A stretch of 64,000 nt of DNA from Gemmatimonadota bacterium (GCA_015664885.1 DQPL01000064.1:120010-184009), one strand, 5' to 3'. Shown: positions 1 to 8,301, numbered from the stretch's first letter. Program-made: numbers and translations. Notes: a model not told the origin generated them from the letters alone.

Positions 1-523
1 AGCCGGTATCGACGAGTAACAGCCCATCCCCACCCACTTGGGCGACCACGTTCGAGCCGGCGCCACGGATGAGATGAACCGAGCCACCGAGTGACTGCAC
101 GGAGAACTCCATCTCGGCCGCGAGCCCCATCACGTGTCTGAACTCCCTCGAGTCGCTGATCGCGTCGAACGCCGAGTCGAATTCTGCGAACGAGATCATC
201 AGCGCTTCGATGCCTTCGTCCCACGCTTGCCGCAGGAAAGCGACCGCGGCCGTCGTATCGGCGAGCAGCGCGGCACCCCGTGCGGCGTGATATTGCGCGA
301 AGGGCCGGTTCAGATGCCCCGCCGGCATGGTACGAACGACTTCCGCCATCTCCCCGGCATACGCCGCATGATCTCCGTCTGCGCGCGCTTGTTGGCCGGC
401 GGCGAACGGGGCCCGCCAGGCGTTGGCGTCCTGTGCTGCGACCGGCGCCACGAAGGTCAAGAGCGCTGCGACCACCATATATCGTGCTACACCCGCCCCA
501 TGACCCCTACCCTGAGTACTCAA
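1..523 (-). CDS. Exported metallo-beta-lactamase-fold protein, N-terminal part (cut by window edge)
   Basis: The first 174 codons of a minus-strand gene that runs off the left edge. I chose the TTG at 521-523 because an AAGGAG ribosome binding site (plus-strand CTCCTT, 532-537) lies 8 nt before it; the first ATG comes 15 codons later. Residues about 16-33 form a hydrophobic signal peptide ending near VAAQDA, so the protein is probably exported. Residues about 35-140 form a helical region without a recognised motif. The last visible residues, NVVAQVGGDGLLLVDTG, match the opening beta strands of the metallo-beta-lactamase fold. The zinc motif HxHxDH would lie beyond the edge, so activity cannot be judged. 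Family assignment is fairly safe; substrate is unknown. Confidence 0.75.
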   Translation of the reverse strand, partial: MSTQGRGHGAGVARYMVVAALLTFVAPVAAQDANAWRAPFAAGQQARADGDHAAYAGEMAEVVRTMPAGHLNRPFAQYHAARGAALLADTTAAVAFLRQAWDEGIEALMISFAEFDSAFDAISDSREFRHVMGLAAEMEFSVQSLGGSVHLIRGAGSNVVAQVGGDGLLLVDTG

Positions 524-708
524 GGCTTGGACTCCTTGTACCCAAAACTTGCACTCCCGAAAATCATTTCGTATGATGGCTTCGATCGTAATCAATGCAT
601 TCGATCTGGGCCTTGACCGGCGTCTCAGAAAGTCACCGATTGAGGGCTGCGGGCCGCGAGCCCGCCGGAATTCTGCCTGATTGTCGACCCGAAAACAGGA
701 GGTGATCC

Positions 709-771
709 TTGTCTAGTCCTAGTCCTCTGTCCAGCCTGGCATGGGCAAGCGATCGCTGGAACGGCTTTTAG
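709..771 (+). CDS. 20-residue ORF with a near-perfect ribosome binding site
   Basis: A TTG-initiated ORF of 20 codons ending in TAG, rich in Ser and Pro at the start and containing two Trp residues (LAWASDRWNGF at the end). It is preceded by AGGAGGTGATCC at 697-708, a 12-base match to the usual complement of the 16S rRNA 3' end, at ideal spacing. An intrinsic terminator follows at 841-878 and no plus-strand gene lies between that and 3759. It could be a leader peptide whose structural gene was lost, or a small independent peptide gene. I do not recognise the peptide; translation is likely only because of the ribosome binding site. Confidence 0.4.
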   Translation: MSSPSPLSSLAWASDRWNGF

Positions 772-840
772 TAGCTGAGCCGCTGTTGTAAATCGCTGTT
801 CGCGCCGTACCCGGCTCTCGCGCCGGGCTGCGACAGTTCA

Positions 841-878
841 GACGCCACCGAGGAGTGCGCTCGGTGGCGTCTTCTTTT
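841..878 (+). terminator. Intrinsic terminator after the 20-residue ORF
   Basis: A perfect 12-bp stem (GACGCCACCGAG 841-852, CTCGGTGGCGTC 860-871) with a 7-nt loop, followed by TTCTTTT on the plus strand. The T-run is only on this side, so it acts in the plus direction. A smaller GC hairpin (CCCGGC/GCCGGG, about 811-828) lies just upstream. I saw no segment able to form an antiterminator. Confidence 0.85.
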
Positions 879-920
879 ACAGGATGAGCTTGGAGAAGAT
901 GGTGCGCAGCCTGTCTGAGT

Positions 921-1121
921 TCAGCCCTGCACAGAACGGCAAATGCTCCAACTCGTTTGCCCCGACCTGCACGGGGTGAGCAGGATCGCCGGCACAACCA
1001 GCCACCACGCTGAGTAGATCGCTGCGTTGGCCCCAATGCCGAGCGCCAAGGAGAGGATCGCGATCCCCGTGATGAAGGGGGTCTTCGCGAGCGTTCGCAT
1101 AGCGAGCTTGAGGCCGTTCAT
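921..1121 (-). pseudogene. ADOP-type ABC permease, N-terminal fragment
   Basis: Starting at the ATG at 1121, the first 37 residues (MNGLKLAMRTLAKTPF, then a membrane segment ending [13 protein letters not shown]) are the hallmark N-terminus of ADOP permeases, whose normal length is about 800 residues. Homology stops there and the frame ends after another 29 unrelated residues at 921. No MacB-like periplasmic domain or FtsX domain follows. It is a gene fragment, one of several ADOP relics in this window, and is unlikely to make a working transporter part. Confidence 0.75.
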
Positions 1122-1238
1122 CGCTTCCCCGTCTACATGATTGAATCGATACCGAGGCGCCGACGTGGGAGCCGCCCAGGGGCCCCCGATCAACGCTGCT
1201 TTAGACCAGGTTCGTGGTGCTGGAGTTGCAGCCTGATT

Positions 1239-1820
1239 TCAGCCGAACCAAGGTGGAGCGTTGTCCGCTTTCCACTTGATGTTGCAGCCCACGCTCGGCA
1301 CCTGAACGTCGGCGAGGGCCACACCGGCCAGCAGAGCGTCACACGCGGCTCGCAGGTCCGACCCAGTGACCGGCATATCGAGGGAAGGCCGACTCGGGTC
1401 GAACTGTCCTCTATAGACGAGCTTCCGGTCGCGATCATATAGGAAGAAGTCAGGCGTACACGCAGCCCCGTAGTCTTTTGCGACCTTTTGCGAGCCATCG
1501 AAAAGGTAGGGGAACGTGTACCCCCTGGTGTCCACCTCGTCGGCCATCTTCGACGGACTGTCCGCGGGGTAGTTCTCCACGTCGTTGGCGCAGACGCCCA
1601 CCACCGCAACGCCACGAGCCTGATATTGGGTGGCGAAAACGGCGAAGTCGTCCGCCAGGTGCTTAACGAACGGACAGTGGTTCGACAAGAATACGACGAG
1701 CAGAGCAGGAGACTCGGCGAAATCGTCGAGCGAGACGGTGTTCCCGGTCGCCGGCTCGGGCAGTGAGAAGTCCGCGGCGAGGGTGCCGAGCGCGGACATC
1801 GTCGACTGCGTCTTGCTCAA
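1239..1820 (-). CDS. Thioredoxin-fold (AhpC/TSA-like) protein
   Basis: A cytoplasmic thioredoxin-fold protein of 193 residues with no signal peptide. The motif SNHCPFVKH near residue 47 holds one Cys at the position of the redox-active Cys of AhpC/TSA-type proteins, with no resolving Cys in a CxxC pair. This is the usual state of the widespread 'thioredoxin family protein' group, which are putative one-Cys peroxiredoxin-like reductases. Other typical pieces are ADFSLPEPATG near the start and CTPDFFLYDRD in the middle. I chose the TTG at 1818-1820 because GAGGAG (plus 1828-1833) lies 7 nt upstream; the alternative is the ATG at 1799. It sits between two ADOP relics on the same strand. Substrate and electron donor are unknown. 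Confidence 0.85.
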   Translation of the reverse strand: MSKTQSTMSALGTLAADFSLPEPATGNTVSLDDFAESPALLVVFLSNHCPFVKHLADDFAVFATQYQARGVAVVGVCANDVENYPADSPSKMADEVDTRGYTFPYLFDGSQKVAKDYGAACTPDFFLYDRDRKLVYRGQFDPSRPSLDMPVTGSDLRAACDALLAGVALADVQVPSVGCNIKWKADNAPPWFG

Positions 1821-1902
1821 GATCGGACTCCTCTGTGTACACCAAGAGGGTGGCCCATCGGACCACCCGCCTGGTTGACCCCGGAGGGCCGTCGAGGTGC
1901 CG

Positions 1903-3341
1903 CTATTCGCTCGATAGCGCGGCGATAGGGTCGACCCTGGAGGCACGGTTAGCCGACAGATAGCGCGCGGTCAGCGTGACCAGCGTGAGTACGGAAGCCA
2001 CGGCGACGTACACGCCGGGGTCCCGCGCACCCACTTCGAAGAGCAGCGTGTCGAGCGCGCGACCCCGAGCGCAACCGTGACTCCGATCGTCACGCCGAGG
2101 AATATCAGACGAACACCCTCACGCAGCACCAAGCGCCTCACATCCATGGCTTCGGCGCCCAACGCCAGGCGTATGCCCATTTCGCGCGTACGCCGCGACA
2201 CCGAATAGGCCATGACACCGGCGATGCCGAGTACGGCCAGCAGCAGTGCCGTGAGTCCGAAGGCTGCCATCAAGCCAGTCCGGAACCTGCTAGCCGACAG
2301 CGATTTACCGAGGTAGCCACCGAGCGCCTCGACAGTCCCTACCGCAATGGAGGCGTTTACGGCGGCCACGGCCGCCCGGATGGGCGCAACCAGAGAACCC
2401 ACGCTGGATCCCCGGGCGAGAATCGTGAGCCCTCGTGAGACTCCATTCCACCCATCCTGCGCGGCATGCAGGTACAACTGAGGCCGCACCGTCCCTCCGG
2501 GACCGAAGTGCAGCAGGTTCCCGACGATGCCCACTACCTCGTGCACGTTCCCGTGCACTGCGAAACGCTTGCCAAGCGCGTCCTCTCCGGCCCACATGGC
2601 GTCCGCGAGGTTCTGGTCGATGACCGCCACCGGCGGCTGGTCCAGCAGGTCGGTCTCCAGTAGGAGACGTCCACGCACGAGTGGAACCGCCAGAGTGCTT
2701 ATGGCCCCGGGCAGCACCATGCGCGTCTCCACGCCCAGGATGTGGAAGTAATTCGACGTGACCGTGGCTCCGCGCATCACAGTCGCGCCGCGATCGTCCT
2801 CGAGCGTAGGCGACCAGTACCGGGCCACGCCAATCATCTCGAAGCTCTGAGCGCTCTCGCCGATGTCGAAGATGTTCGGGTAGGTCACGTTGCCTGAGAA
2901 GCCAACGCGCCCGACTGTGTGGCCGAATACGGACACGACCTTGTCCGGGTACGGAAAAGGACGCAGCAGCACGTCCTTCGCCACGCTGAAGATCGCCGTG
3001 TTGGCACCGATTCCGACCGCCAATGGCAATACGACTACCAGCGTGAAGCCGGGCCTGCGCATCAGACTGCGCACCGCGACACCGATGGCCTGCAACAGCC
3101 CATCCATGCTCCACCTCCCACCTTCGTAGAACAGCGCATCCACCAGGCTGCCACTTGCTCGCAGGAGCAGATCCAGCCGAGTGCCCAGGTTCAGATCGTC
3201 CTTCGCTTCGAGCTCATCCCAGTGGCCGAGCAGCTCGCCTTCCCACTCGCGCCACCAGTCGCGCCGTGCGGATCACGGCAGCAACCGGCTCACAAGAGCG
3301 ACGAACGCGAGCGCGGGGCGGGGGCCACGGGGGTTCGCCAC
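1903..3341 (-). pseudogene. ADOP-type ABC permease with stop codon, internal deletion and frameshift
   Basis: A degenerate permease gene directly behind padR. The natural start is the GTG at 3339-3341, 2 nt after the padR stop and 8 nt after AGGAG. The N-terminal cytoplasmic helix region (motif RRDWWREWEGELLGHW) is interrupted by an in-frame TGA at 3273-3275. Then come the first membrane segment (LAVGIGANTAIFS), a periplasmic MacB-like domain and one FtsX domain. Normal ADOPs have two MacB/FtsX halves. Here the first half stops after SNYFHILGVE and joins second-half sequence (PLVRGR, then PPVAVID), which looks like a deletion between the halves. One base is missing near 2050-2066; in the shifted frame the normal C-terminus (SANRASRVDPIAALSSE) ends at 1903. 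From the ATG at 3107 (GGAGG 6 nt upstream) a half-size product could still be made, but the gene is clearly decayed. Confidence 0.85.
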
Positions 3342-3343
3342 TT

Positions 3344-3661
3344 CTAGGTCTCCTGGACCGGAGCCGTCGCCGCAAGGAAGGTCCTCGCGCTAGCGAGCTT
3401 TTGGATTGCCTCCTCGAGCGAACGCTCTCCGGCGCTAGTGAGCTCATAGAGGCGGCGCTGCGGGCGACCACCACGGTGTGCAGCCGGTGCGTCTTCCCAT
3501 TTGCCTCGCAGAAGCCGAGCCTCTTCGAGGCGCCTGAGCGCCGGATACACCGTCCCGCTCGCGAGGCCGGTGGCGTCCATGACGTCGAAGCCATAGCGGT
3601 GCCCGGCTCCTACCGCCTGTATGATCAGCGCAGTCACTTGGGTCATGCGAACTCGGCTCAT
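3344..3661 (-). CDS. PadR-family transcriptional regulator
   Basis: A 105-residue winged-helix regulator. The PadR core is visible: YGFDVMDATGLASGTVYPALRRLEE is the recognition helix region, followed by a wing rich in Gly and Arg (HRGGRPQRRLYELTSAG). Start ATG at 3661 with GGAG 5 nt upstream. It is shorter than classical PadR proteins and lacks most of the C-terminal dimer helix, as in the ADOP-linked PadR group. Its stop is 2 nt before the start of the decayed permease, so the two formed an operon. It probably represses its own promoter (see 3688-3716); the ligand is unknown. It is intact although its partner gene is ruined. Confidence 0.9.
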   Translation of the reverse strand: MSRVRMTQVTALIIQAVGAGHRYGFDVMDATGLASGTVYPALRRLEEARLLRGKWEDAPAAHRGGRPQRRLYELTSAGERSLEEAIQKLASARTFLAATAPVQET

Positions 3662-3687
3662 CTCGACTCCGACACGTGTCGTTTTCT

Positions 3688-3716
3688 GTATACGTCGTTA
3701 TCTACATATGGTACAA
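3688..3716 (-). promoter_or_regulatory. Candidate sigma70-type promoter of padR
   Basis: Read on the minus strand: TTGTAC (3711-3716), a 17-nt spacer and GTATAC (3688-3693), then padR 27 nt further on. The spacer contains ATATG and TATC-like pieces that could bind PadR, but I see no perfect operator palindrome. Confidence 0.45.
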
Positions 3717-3758
3717 TCGAGCCTAGCGTCAAGGGTTGGGAGGATCTATCTGTAGTCG

Positions 3759-5117
3759 ATGAGTTCACGGCACGGGGGTGTATCGCGCAGGTCTTTTCTT
3801 ACGGGTGTTTCCAGCGCCCTCGCGCTGGGCGTGCCCTGGGAACTCCTGCGTGCCGAGGTCGTGCCCACGCTCTCGCTGCTTCCCTTTCTGGCGAGTCCCA
3901 CGACGAGCTCCATCCTGGTGACTGCACAAAACGGCCATATGGATGCCGAGGCCTCGCTCCAGGTCCGCGCCCAGGGAGAGACCGGAACCGCCGCCTGGAG
4001 GAACGTGGAGCGGGCACGCTCGGTGGTCGCGGGAGAGTTCCTGAACTGGAGCGTGGACAACCTCGCTGCGGACTCCCGTTATGAATACCAAGTGCTGATG
4101 GCCACTCAGGGGGGAGACCCGGCCGCCGGGGCCACAGGGACCTTCACGACCCAGCGCACCGGTGAAGCGGGTTTCACGGCCGCCCTCATAACAGACGCGC
4201 ACACCGGCACGTTCATCGAAGGAAATCGGCCCATCGAAGTGTTCGATGAGGTGGTTCGCAATGTGCGGCGCGAGCGTGCGGACTTCGTGCTGGCCTTGGG
4301 GGACAACGTCGCGTGGCCGACATCGAGAAACAGCCCTCAGTTGGACGATGTGGGGGCGACACGGGCCTACGACATGTACCGGCGGCATCTCGCCCCGCTT
4401 AGCATGTCCTGTCCCCACTTCGGCTTGATCGGGAACTGGGAGGGCGAGTCAGGAAAGGTGCCCGCGGACAGTGCTGCCCGGGTTGCCGCAGTGCGTCACC
4501 GATACACCCCGAACCCCAACGACCGGACCTACGGACAGGGCGGCAGTGCCAACGAGGACTACTTCGCGTTTGACTGGGGGCCCGTACTGTTCGTGATGCT
4601 CAACGTCCAATCGTATACAACCCCGTCAGGAGAGACGGCCTCTGCCCGCGACGACGTCACCGTGGTCGAGGATTGGACGCTCGGTCCGGAGCAGTTCTCA
4701 TGGATGGAAGCCGTTCTGCGCGGCTCCGATCACCCCTACAAGTTCATCTGTTGCCACCACGCGGTGGGCGGCAACGCGGGCAACGACAGCGAAACGCTGT
4801 ACGGTCGGGGTGGTGGTCGGGCCGCCAAGGTCGGTGAACAGCGCTTGATCCACGAGATGATGCAGGATCTTGGGGTCCAGATCTTCTTCCACGGACACGA
4901 CCACGTATTTGTGGACGAAGTAGTGGACGGCGTCCACTACACGATGCCGGGGAGCTGCGGCGCACCTTGGAAGTTTGGCCGCGACATCACGGGTTATCGA
5001 CGTCACTGGGCGGACTCGGGCCATGGCCGCCTGACAGTTCGTCCGGACCGGGCCACGACGGAGTTCGTGAACCAGGCGGGACAAGTGATCCACGAATTCA
5101 CAGTGTTGCCGCTGTAG
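3759..5117 (+). CDS. TAT-exported metallophosphoesterase (purple acid phosphatase-like)
   Basis: A 452-residue secreted phosphoesterase. The N-terminus SRRSFLTG followed by a hydrophobic stretch is a twin-arginine signal. Residues about 45-135 resemble the fibronectin-like N-terminal domain of purple acid phosphatases. The calcineurin-like catalytic domain shows the metal ligands in order: TDAH (D146, H148), GDN (181-183), GNWE (225-228), CCHH (331-334) and GHDH (379-382). It probably hydrolyses phosphomonoesters or diesters in the periplasm. The start is the first ATG after an in-frame TAG two codons upstream; the nearest Shine-Dalgarno (GGGAGGA) is unusually far, about 14 nt. The BtuF-like gene follows after 12 nt, so the two may be cotranscribed. 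Confidence 0.88.
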   Translation: MSSRHGGVSRRSFLTGVSSALALGVPWELLRAEVVPTLSLLPFLASPTTSSILVTAQNGHMDAEASLQVRAQGETGTAAWRNVERARSVVAGEFLNWSVDNLAADSRYEYQVLMATQGGDPAAGATGTFTTQRTGEAGFTAALITDAHTGTFIEGNRPIEVFDEVVRNVRRERADFVLALGDNVAWPTSRNSPQLDDVGATRAYDMYRRHLAPLSMSCPHFGLIGNWEGESGKVPADSAARVAAVRHRYTPNPNDRTYGQGGSANEDYFAFDWGPVLFVMLNVQSYTTPSGETASARDDVTVVEDWTLGPEQFSWMEAVLRGSDHPYKFICCHHAVGGNAGNDSETLYGRGGGRAAKVGEQRLIHEMMQDLGVQIFFHGHDHVFVDEVVDGVHYTMPGSCGAPWKFGRDITGYRRHWADSGHGRLTVRPDRATTEFVNQAGQVIHEFTVLPL

Positions 5118-5129
5118 AGGCCCCTGGCC

Positions 5130-5897
5130 ATGCGCATCGTCTCGCTCGCCTGCTCGAATACCGAAATCGTCTGCGCCCTGGGTTGCGCCGATTTGCTGGT
5201 CGGTGTCGACGACCACTCCGACCATCCCGAGGACGTGGTCGCTCGACTGCCCAAGGTCGGACCGGACCTGGATATCGACATCGACCGGGTCGCCGCACTC
5301 GAACCCGACTTGGTACTGGCGACACTCACGGTTCCGGGGCATGAGAAAGTTGTGGAGCGGCTGGAAGCCGCAGGGCTTCGATTCATCGCGCCCGAGCCGG
5401 TCTCGCTCGAGCACGTATACCGGGATATCCACGCAATCGGCGGGCTGCTCAGCGTGCCCGAGCGAGCCGACAGGCTCGTCGCCGAAATGCGCGAGGCCCT
5501 TGACACGCCCGAGCCCCCGGTCGATGCGCCGTCGATCTTGGTTCAGTGGTGGCCCAAGCCGGTCATCACCCCTGGCAAGCTGAGTTGGGCGACCGACGTC
5601 GTGCGGGCCGCGGGAGCTCGCGCCCTGCTGGCAGACGAGGACGTCAAGAGCCGTCCGATGAGCGACGAGGAGGTGGCCGAGCTCGCCCCCGACGCGGTGG
5701 TATTGTCCTGGTGCGGTGTGCACCCGGATAAATATCGGCCCGACGTGATTCTGAGGAACCGGCGCTGGTCGGAGCTCCCGTTCGTGCGTAACGAACGCGT
5801 GTACTGCGTGGGCGAGCCGTATCTGGGTCGTCCGGGTCCCCGGTTGGTCGAGGGAGTTCGCCGCATGCGGGAGATCGTCGAGCAGCTGCGGACCTGA
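5130..5897 (+). CDS. BtuF-like cobalamin/metal-chelate binding protein (no signal peptide)
   Basis: A 255-residue protein of the helical-backbone metal receptor family (BtuF/FecB type). It opens with MRIVSLACSNTEIVCALG, the family signature around the first beta strand, has LEPDLVLAT at about residue 53 and ends with the second lobe (VVLSWCGVHPDKYRP, RVYCVGEPYLGRPGPRLVEG). There is no signal peptide or lipobox, so unlike classical BtuF it should stay in the cytoplasm; a stand-alone, signal-less version of this family is common. Its ligand cannot be inferred. No BtuC or BtuD gene is nearby. It starts 12 nt after the phosphoesterase stop and is probably in the same transcript. Confidence 0.8.
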   Translation: MRIVSLACSNTEIVCALGCADLLVGVDDHSDHPEDVVARLPKVGPDLDIDIDRVAALEPDLVLATLTVPGHEKVVERLEAAGLRFIAPEPVSLEHVYRDIHAIGGLLSVPERADRLVAEMREALDTPEPPVDAPSILVQWWPKPVITPGKLSWATDVVRAAGARALLADEDVKSRPMSDEEVAELAPDAVVLSWCGVHPDKYRPDVILRNRRWSELPFVRNERVYCVGEPYLGRPGPRLVEGVRRMREIVEQLRT

Positions 5898-5944
5898 CGA
5901 CGATCATCCCACAACCACCGCGAAAACAACCTGGTCCCCTCGCC

Positions 5945-5973
5945 TTGATAATACTTCAAGGTTGAAGTATCAT
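5945..5973 (+). promoter_or_regulatory. Promoter with embedded palindromic operator for the ring-cleaving dioxygenase
   Basis: TTGATA (5945-5950), a 17-nt spacer and TATCAT (5968-5973) form a near-consensus sigma70 promoter. The palindrome ATACTTCAA-GG-TTGAAGTAT (5951-5970) fills the spacer and overlaps the -10 box, so a bound repressor would block RNA polymerase. The gene starts at 6001. Operators like this are typical of MarR-type repressors such as MhqR that control catechol dioxygenases. Confidence 0.75.
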
Positions 5974-6000
5974 CCCCGAGTCCAAGCAAGGAGGGGCAGC

Positions 6001-7077
6001 ATGACACCGCTGAGCACACGCGGCTTTCACCATATCACCATGGTCTCGCGCGACGCCGCCAGGACGCTGGCATTTTACGGTGGCGTGCTGGGCCTCGACC
6101 TCGTGAAACGCACCGTCAACTTCGACGATCCCGGCGCGTACCACCTCTACTTCGGTGACGGAGGCGGCCAGCCGGGTACGATTCTCACCTTCTTCGAGTC
6201 GCCGCACGCGCGCCCGGGAGAACCCGGAGTGGGCGGAGTGCACCACCTGGCGCTGGGCGTGGCGAGCGCTGATGCCCAACTCAAATGGAAGCGTCGGCTC
6301 GTGGATGCCGGCATCCCGGTCAGCGGGCCCATCGACCGCGGCTACTTCAAGAGCCTGTACTTCGAGGACCCGGACGGGCAGATCCTCGAGATCGCGACCG
6401 CTGGGCCCGGCTACGCGATCGACGAAGCCCCGGATGCCCTCGGACAGGAACTACTCGTGCCACCTGCCGAGCGCATGCCTGAGGGTCGCGACGAGCAGGC
6501 GATCGCGGCGGCGACTCACCCCAAGCCCGTTCCGACGGTTTCCGAAGACATGAAGCTGAAGGGTATTCACCACATCAGCGGCATCACCTCCGACCTCAAG
6601 CGCGCGAGCGACTTTTACGCGGAGGCGCTCGGCCTGAGCCTGGTGAAGAAGACGTATAACCAGGACGACGGGGTCGTCTTGCACTATTTTTGGGCCCACT
6701 ACGACGGCGAGAACGTAGCAAGCAACAGCTCCTACACGCTCTTCGGATGGCCGGGATCGCGAGCCCTGGCCCGTCCCGGCGCCGGCCAAACGCACCACTT
6801 GGCTTTTCGGGCTCGTGACGATGACGAGCAAGCTGCCTGGCGCGAGCATCTACTGTCGATGGACGTCGAGGTGACCCAGGTGATGGACCGCACCTACTTC
6901 CGCAGCATCTACTTCAACGCCCCCGACGGGCAGCTGCTGGAGATCGCAACCGACGGGCCCGGCTTCGCGGTCGACGAGTCCATCGAGTCGCTAGGCTCAG
7001 AGCTCCAGCTGCCAGCTTGGCTCGAGGCGCGACGCGGAGAAATTCAGGGCGCCTTGAGCCCGCTAGGGAGCCTCTGA
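6001..7077 (+). CDS. Ring-cleaving dioxygenase, two-domain VOC family (MhqO/CatE-like)
   Basis: A 358-residue protein with two vicinal-oxygen-chelate modules, residues about 5-150 and 190-335. Each has a His near its first strand (GFHHITMV and GIHHISGI), a second His (VHHLALGV and THHLAFRA) and a Glu near the end (GQILEIAT and GQLLEIAT), which is the usual 2-His-1-Glu metal site. Relatives cleave hydroquinones or catechols and are induced by quinone stress. I chose the ATG at 6001 because AAGGAGG lies 7 nt upstream; an earlier in-frame ATG at 5962 would lie inside the operator. A palindromic operator in the promoter points to repression by a MarR/MhqR-like factor that is not in this window. 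Both sites look intact. Confidence 0.9.
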   Translation: MTPLSTRGFHHITMVSRDAARTLAFYGGVLGLDLVKRTVNFDDPGAYHLYFGDGGGQPGTILTFFESPHARPGEPGVGGVHHLALGVASADAQLKWKRRLVDAGIPVSGPIDRGYFKSLYFEDPDGQILEIATAGPGYAIDEAPDALGQELLVPPAERMPEGRDEQAIAAATHPKPVPTVSEDMKLKGIHHISGITSDLKRASDFYAEALGLSLVKKTYNQDDGVVLHYFWAHYDGENVASNSSYTLFGWPGSRALARPGAGQTHHLAFRARDDDEQAAWREHLLSMDVEVTQVMDRTYFRSIYFNAPDGQLLEIATDGPGFAVDESIESLGSELQLPAWLEARRGEIQGALSPLGSL

Positions 7078-7179
7078 ACAAGTAGGCGCGCAATGCGCAG
7101 AGGTCCCATAGGGTGACGAACCACGCACACGAGAGTACGATTGTCCTCCCGAACTTCGCCCCCAAACTGCTACGACGAC

Positions 7180-7819
7180 TTGCTTCAATTCGACCATAAC
7201 CGTCCTGCCCCGCCCGAGGACGGAGCGACCGTTGCTGGTACTCCTCCATGGCCGCGGCAGCCATCGCGGCGAACCTGCAGGCCCTGCGACCGCTGATGCC
7301 ACCTGAGTGGGCCCTGGTCACCCCGCAGGCGCCACATGCCGGACACCCCTGGGGCTACCGGGCCCGGTTGGGCGTGGTACAAGTACGTGGTGGGAGACCG
7401 AGTGGTCGAAGAGACGTTAGGGCACAGTTTGAGCGAACTGGAGGCGTTTCTGGAGGAACTACCGGCCCTGCTCGAGTTCCAGCCGGGTCGGATCGTGCTG
7501 GGAGGTTTCTCGCAGGGCGCTACCACGCGCATGGCCATGGCGATCTCGCGGCCTGACCTGGTCGCAGCAGTGATCGGCTTCTCGGGCTTCCTCGCGGAGT
7601 CCGTCAAAGTACCTTTCTCCGCGCTCTCGCCGGGGACTCCGCCGATCTTCTGGGGCCACGGTCTACTCGAACCCCAACATTCCGCACAAGCTCGCAGTGT
7701 GGGGCCGCAAGCGGTTGGATGCGGCCGGCATGAAGGTGGAGGCCCGCGACTATGACATCGGGCATTGGATCGCGCCCGAAGAAGTGCGGGACGCGGTGGC
7801 CTTCGTGGAGGCGCTCTAG
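7180..7819 (+). pseudogene. Phospholipase/carboxylesterase (alpha/beta hydrolase), multiply frameshifted
   Basis: Fragments of one esterase appear in order but in changing frames: RPAPPEDGATV, then LLVLLHGRGSHRG (oxyanion-hole region), then NLQALRPLMPPEW through PHAGHPWG, then WYKYVVGD through the nucleophile motif GGFSQGAT and PPIFWGHG, then NPNIPHKLAVWG through the catalytic-His segment DIGHWIAPEE to the stop at 7817-7819. At least four frame changes are needed (near 7228, 7265, 7365 and 7665). The intact protein would have about 210 residues and resemble YpfH/LYPLA-type esterases. The TTG start at 7180 is a guess. So many lesions in 640 nt mean true decay or a badly sequenced stretch. It converges with greA and overlaps its end by 4 nt. 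Confidence 0.75.
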
Positions 7820-8301
7820 GAGCCGCGCGCCTCCATCTGCTGAGGCAGCGTCGACAGCTCCACGATTTTGTATTGACGCGCTCCAGCCGGAAGCTTGATC
7901 GTTACCTCCTCCCCCTCCTCCGCGCCGAGCAGACCCTGACCGATGGGCGACGCCAGTGAGACCTGACCGGCATCGAGATCGATGAAGTCGCCGGCGGTGA
8001 TGGTGAAGGTGAAGTCCTCGTCCAAGTCGATGTCGTGGATGGTCACGGTGGACCCGAAGCCCGCCTTGTCGTACGCCATGTCTTTGACGTCGATCTTGGA
8101 GAGCTCGGTCATGCGCGTCGTGAGATGGTTCAGCCGCGCCTCCACGAATCCCTGACGCTCCTTAGCCGCTTTGAACTCGGCGTTCTCACGGAGATCGCCG
8201 TGCTCCCTCGCGATCTTGATTCGTTCGGGCAAATCGACGTGCAACTCGTGCATGAGGCCGGTGATCTCGGCTTCGATCTGGGAACGGATCTTTTCGAGCA
8301 T
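7816..8301 (-). CDS. greA: Transcription elongation factor GreA/GreB family
   Basis: A 161-residue factor that rescues backtracked RNA polymerase by stimulating transcript cleavage. The N-terminal coiled coil carries GDLRENAEFKAAKE near residue 40; its tip Asp and Glu are the acidic pair that coordinates the catalytic metal. The C-terminal FKBP-like domain shows SPIGQGLLGAEEGEEV, as in GreA. The start is the ATG at 8301 with GAGGTG 5 nt upstream; the open frame extends further but lacks family similarity. The length equals that of typical GreA (about 158). It appears monocistronic, behind a GC-rich hairpin at 8391-8417. Confidence 0.93.
   Translation of the reverse strand: MLEKIRSQIEAEITGLMHELHVDLPERIKIAREHGDLRENAEFKAAKERQGFVEARLNHLTTRMTELSKIDVKDMAYDKAGFGSTVTIHDIDLDEDFTFTITAGDFIDLDAGQVSLASPIGQGLLGAEEGEEVTIKLPAGARQYKIVELSTLPQQMEARGS

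Noticed and set aside
709..878. Tryptophan attenuator in the orphan leader
   Set aside because: The two Trp codons are not adjacent, I found no segment that pairs with the terminator's 5' arm, and no trp gene follows. Kept only as an unexplained unit.
3273..3275. In-frame TGA in the ADOP relic read as selenocysteine
   Set aside because: No Cys is expected at this position of the family, no SECIS-like hairpin follows, and the gene has other lesions. A nonsense mutation is simpler.
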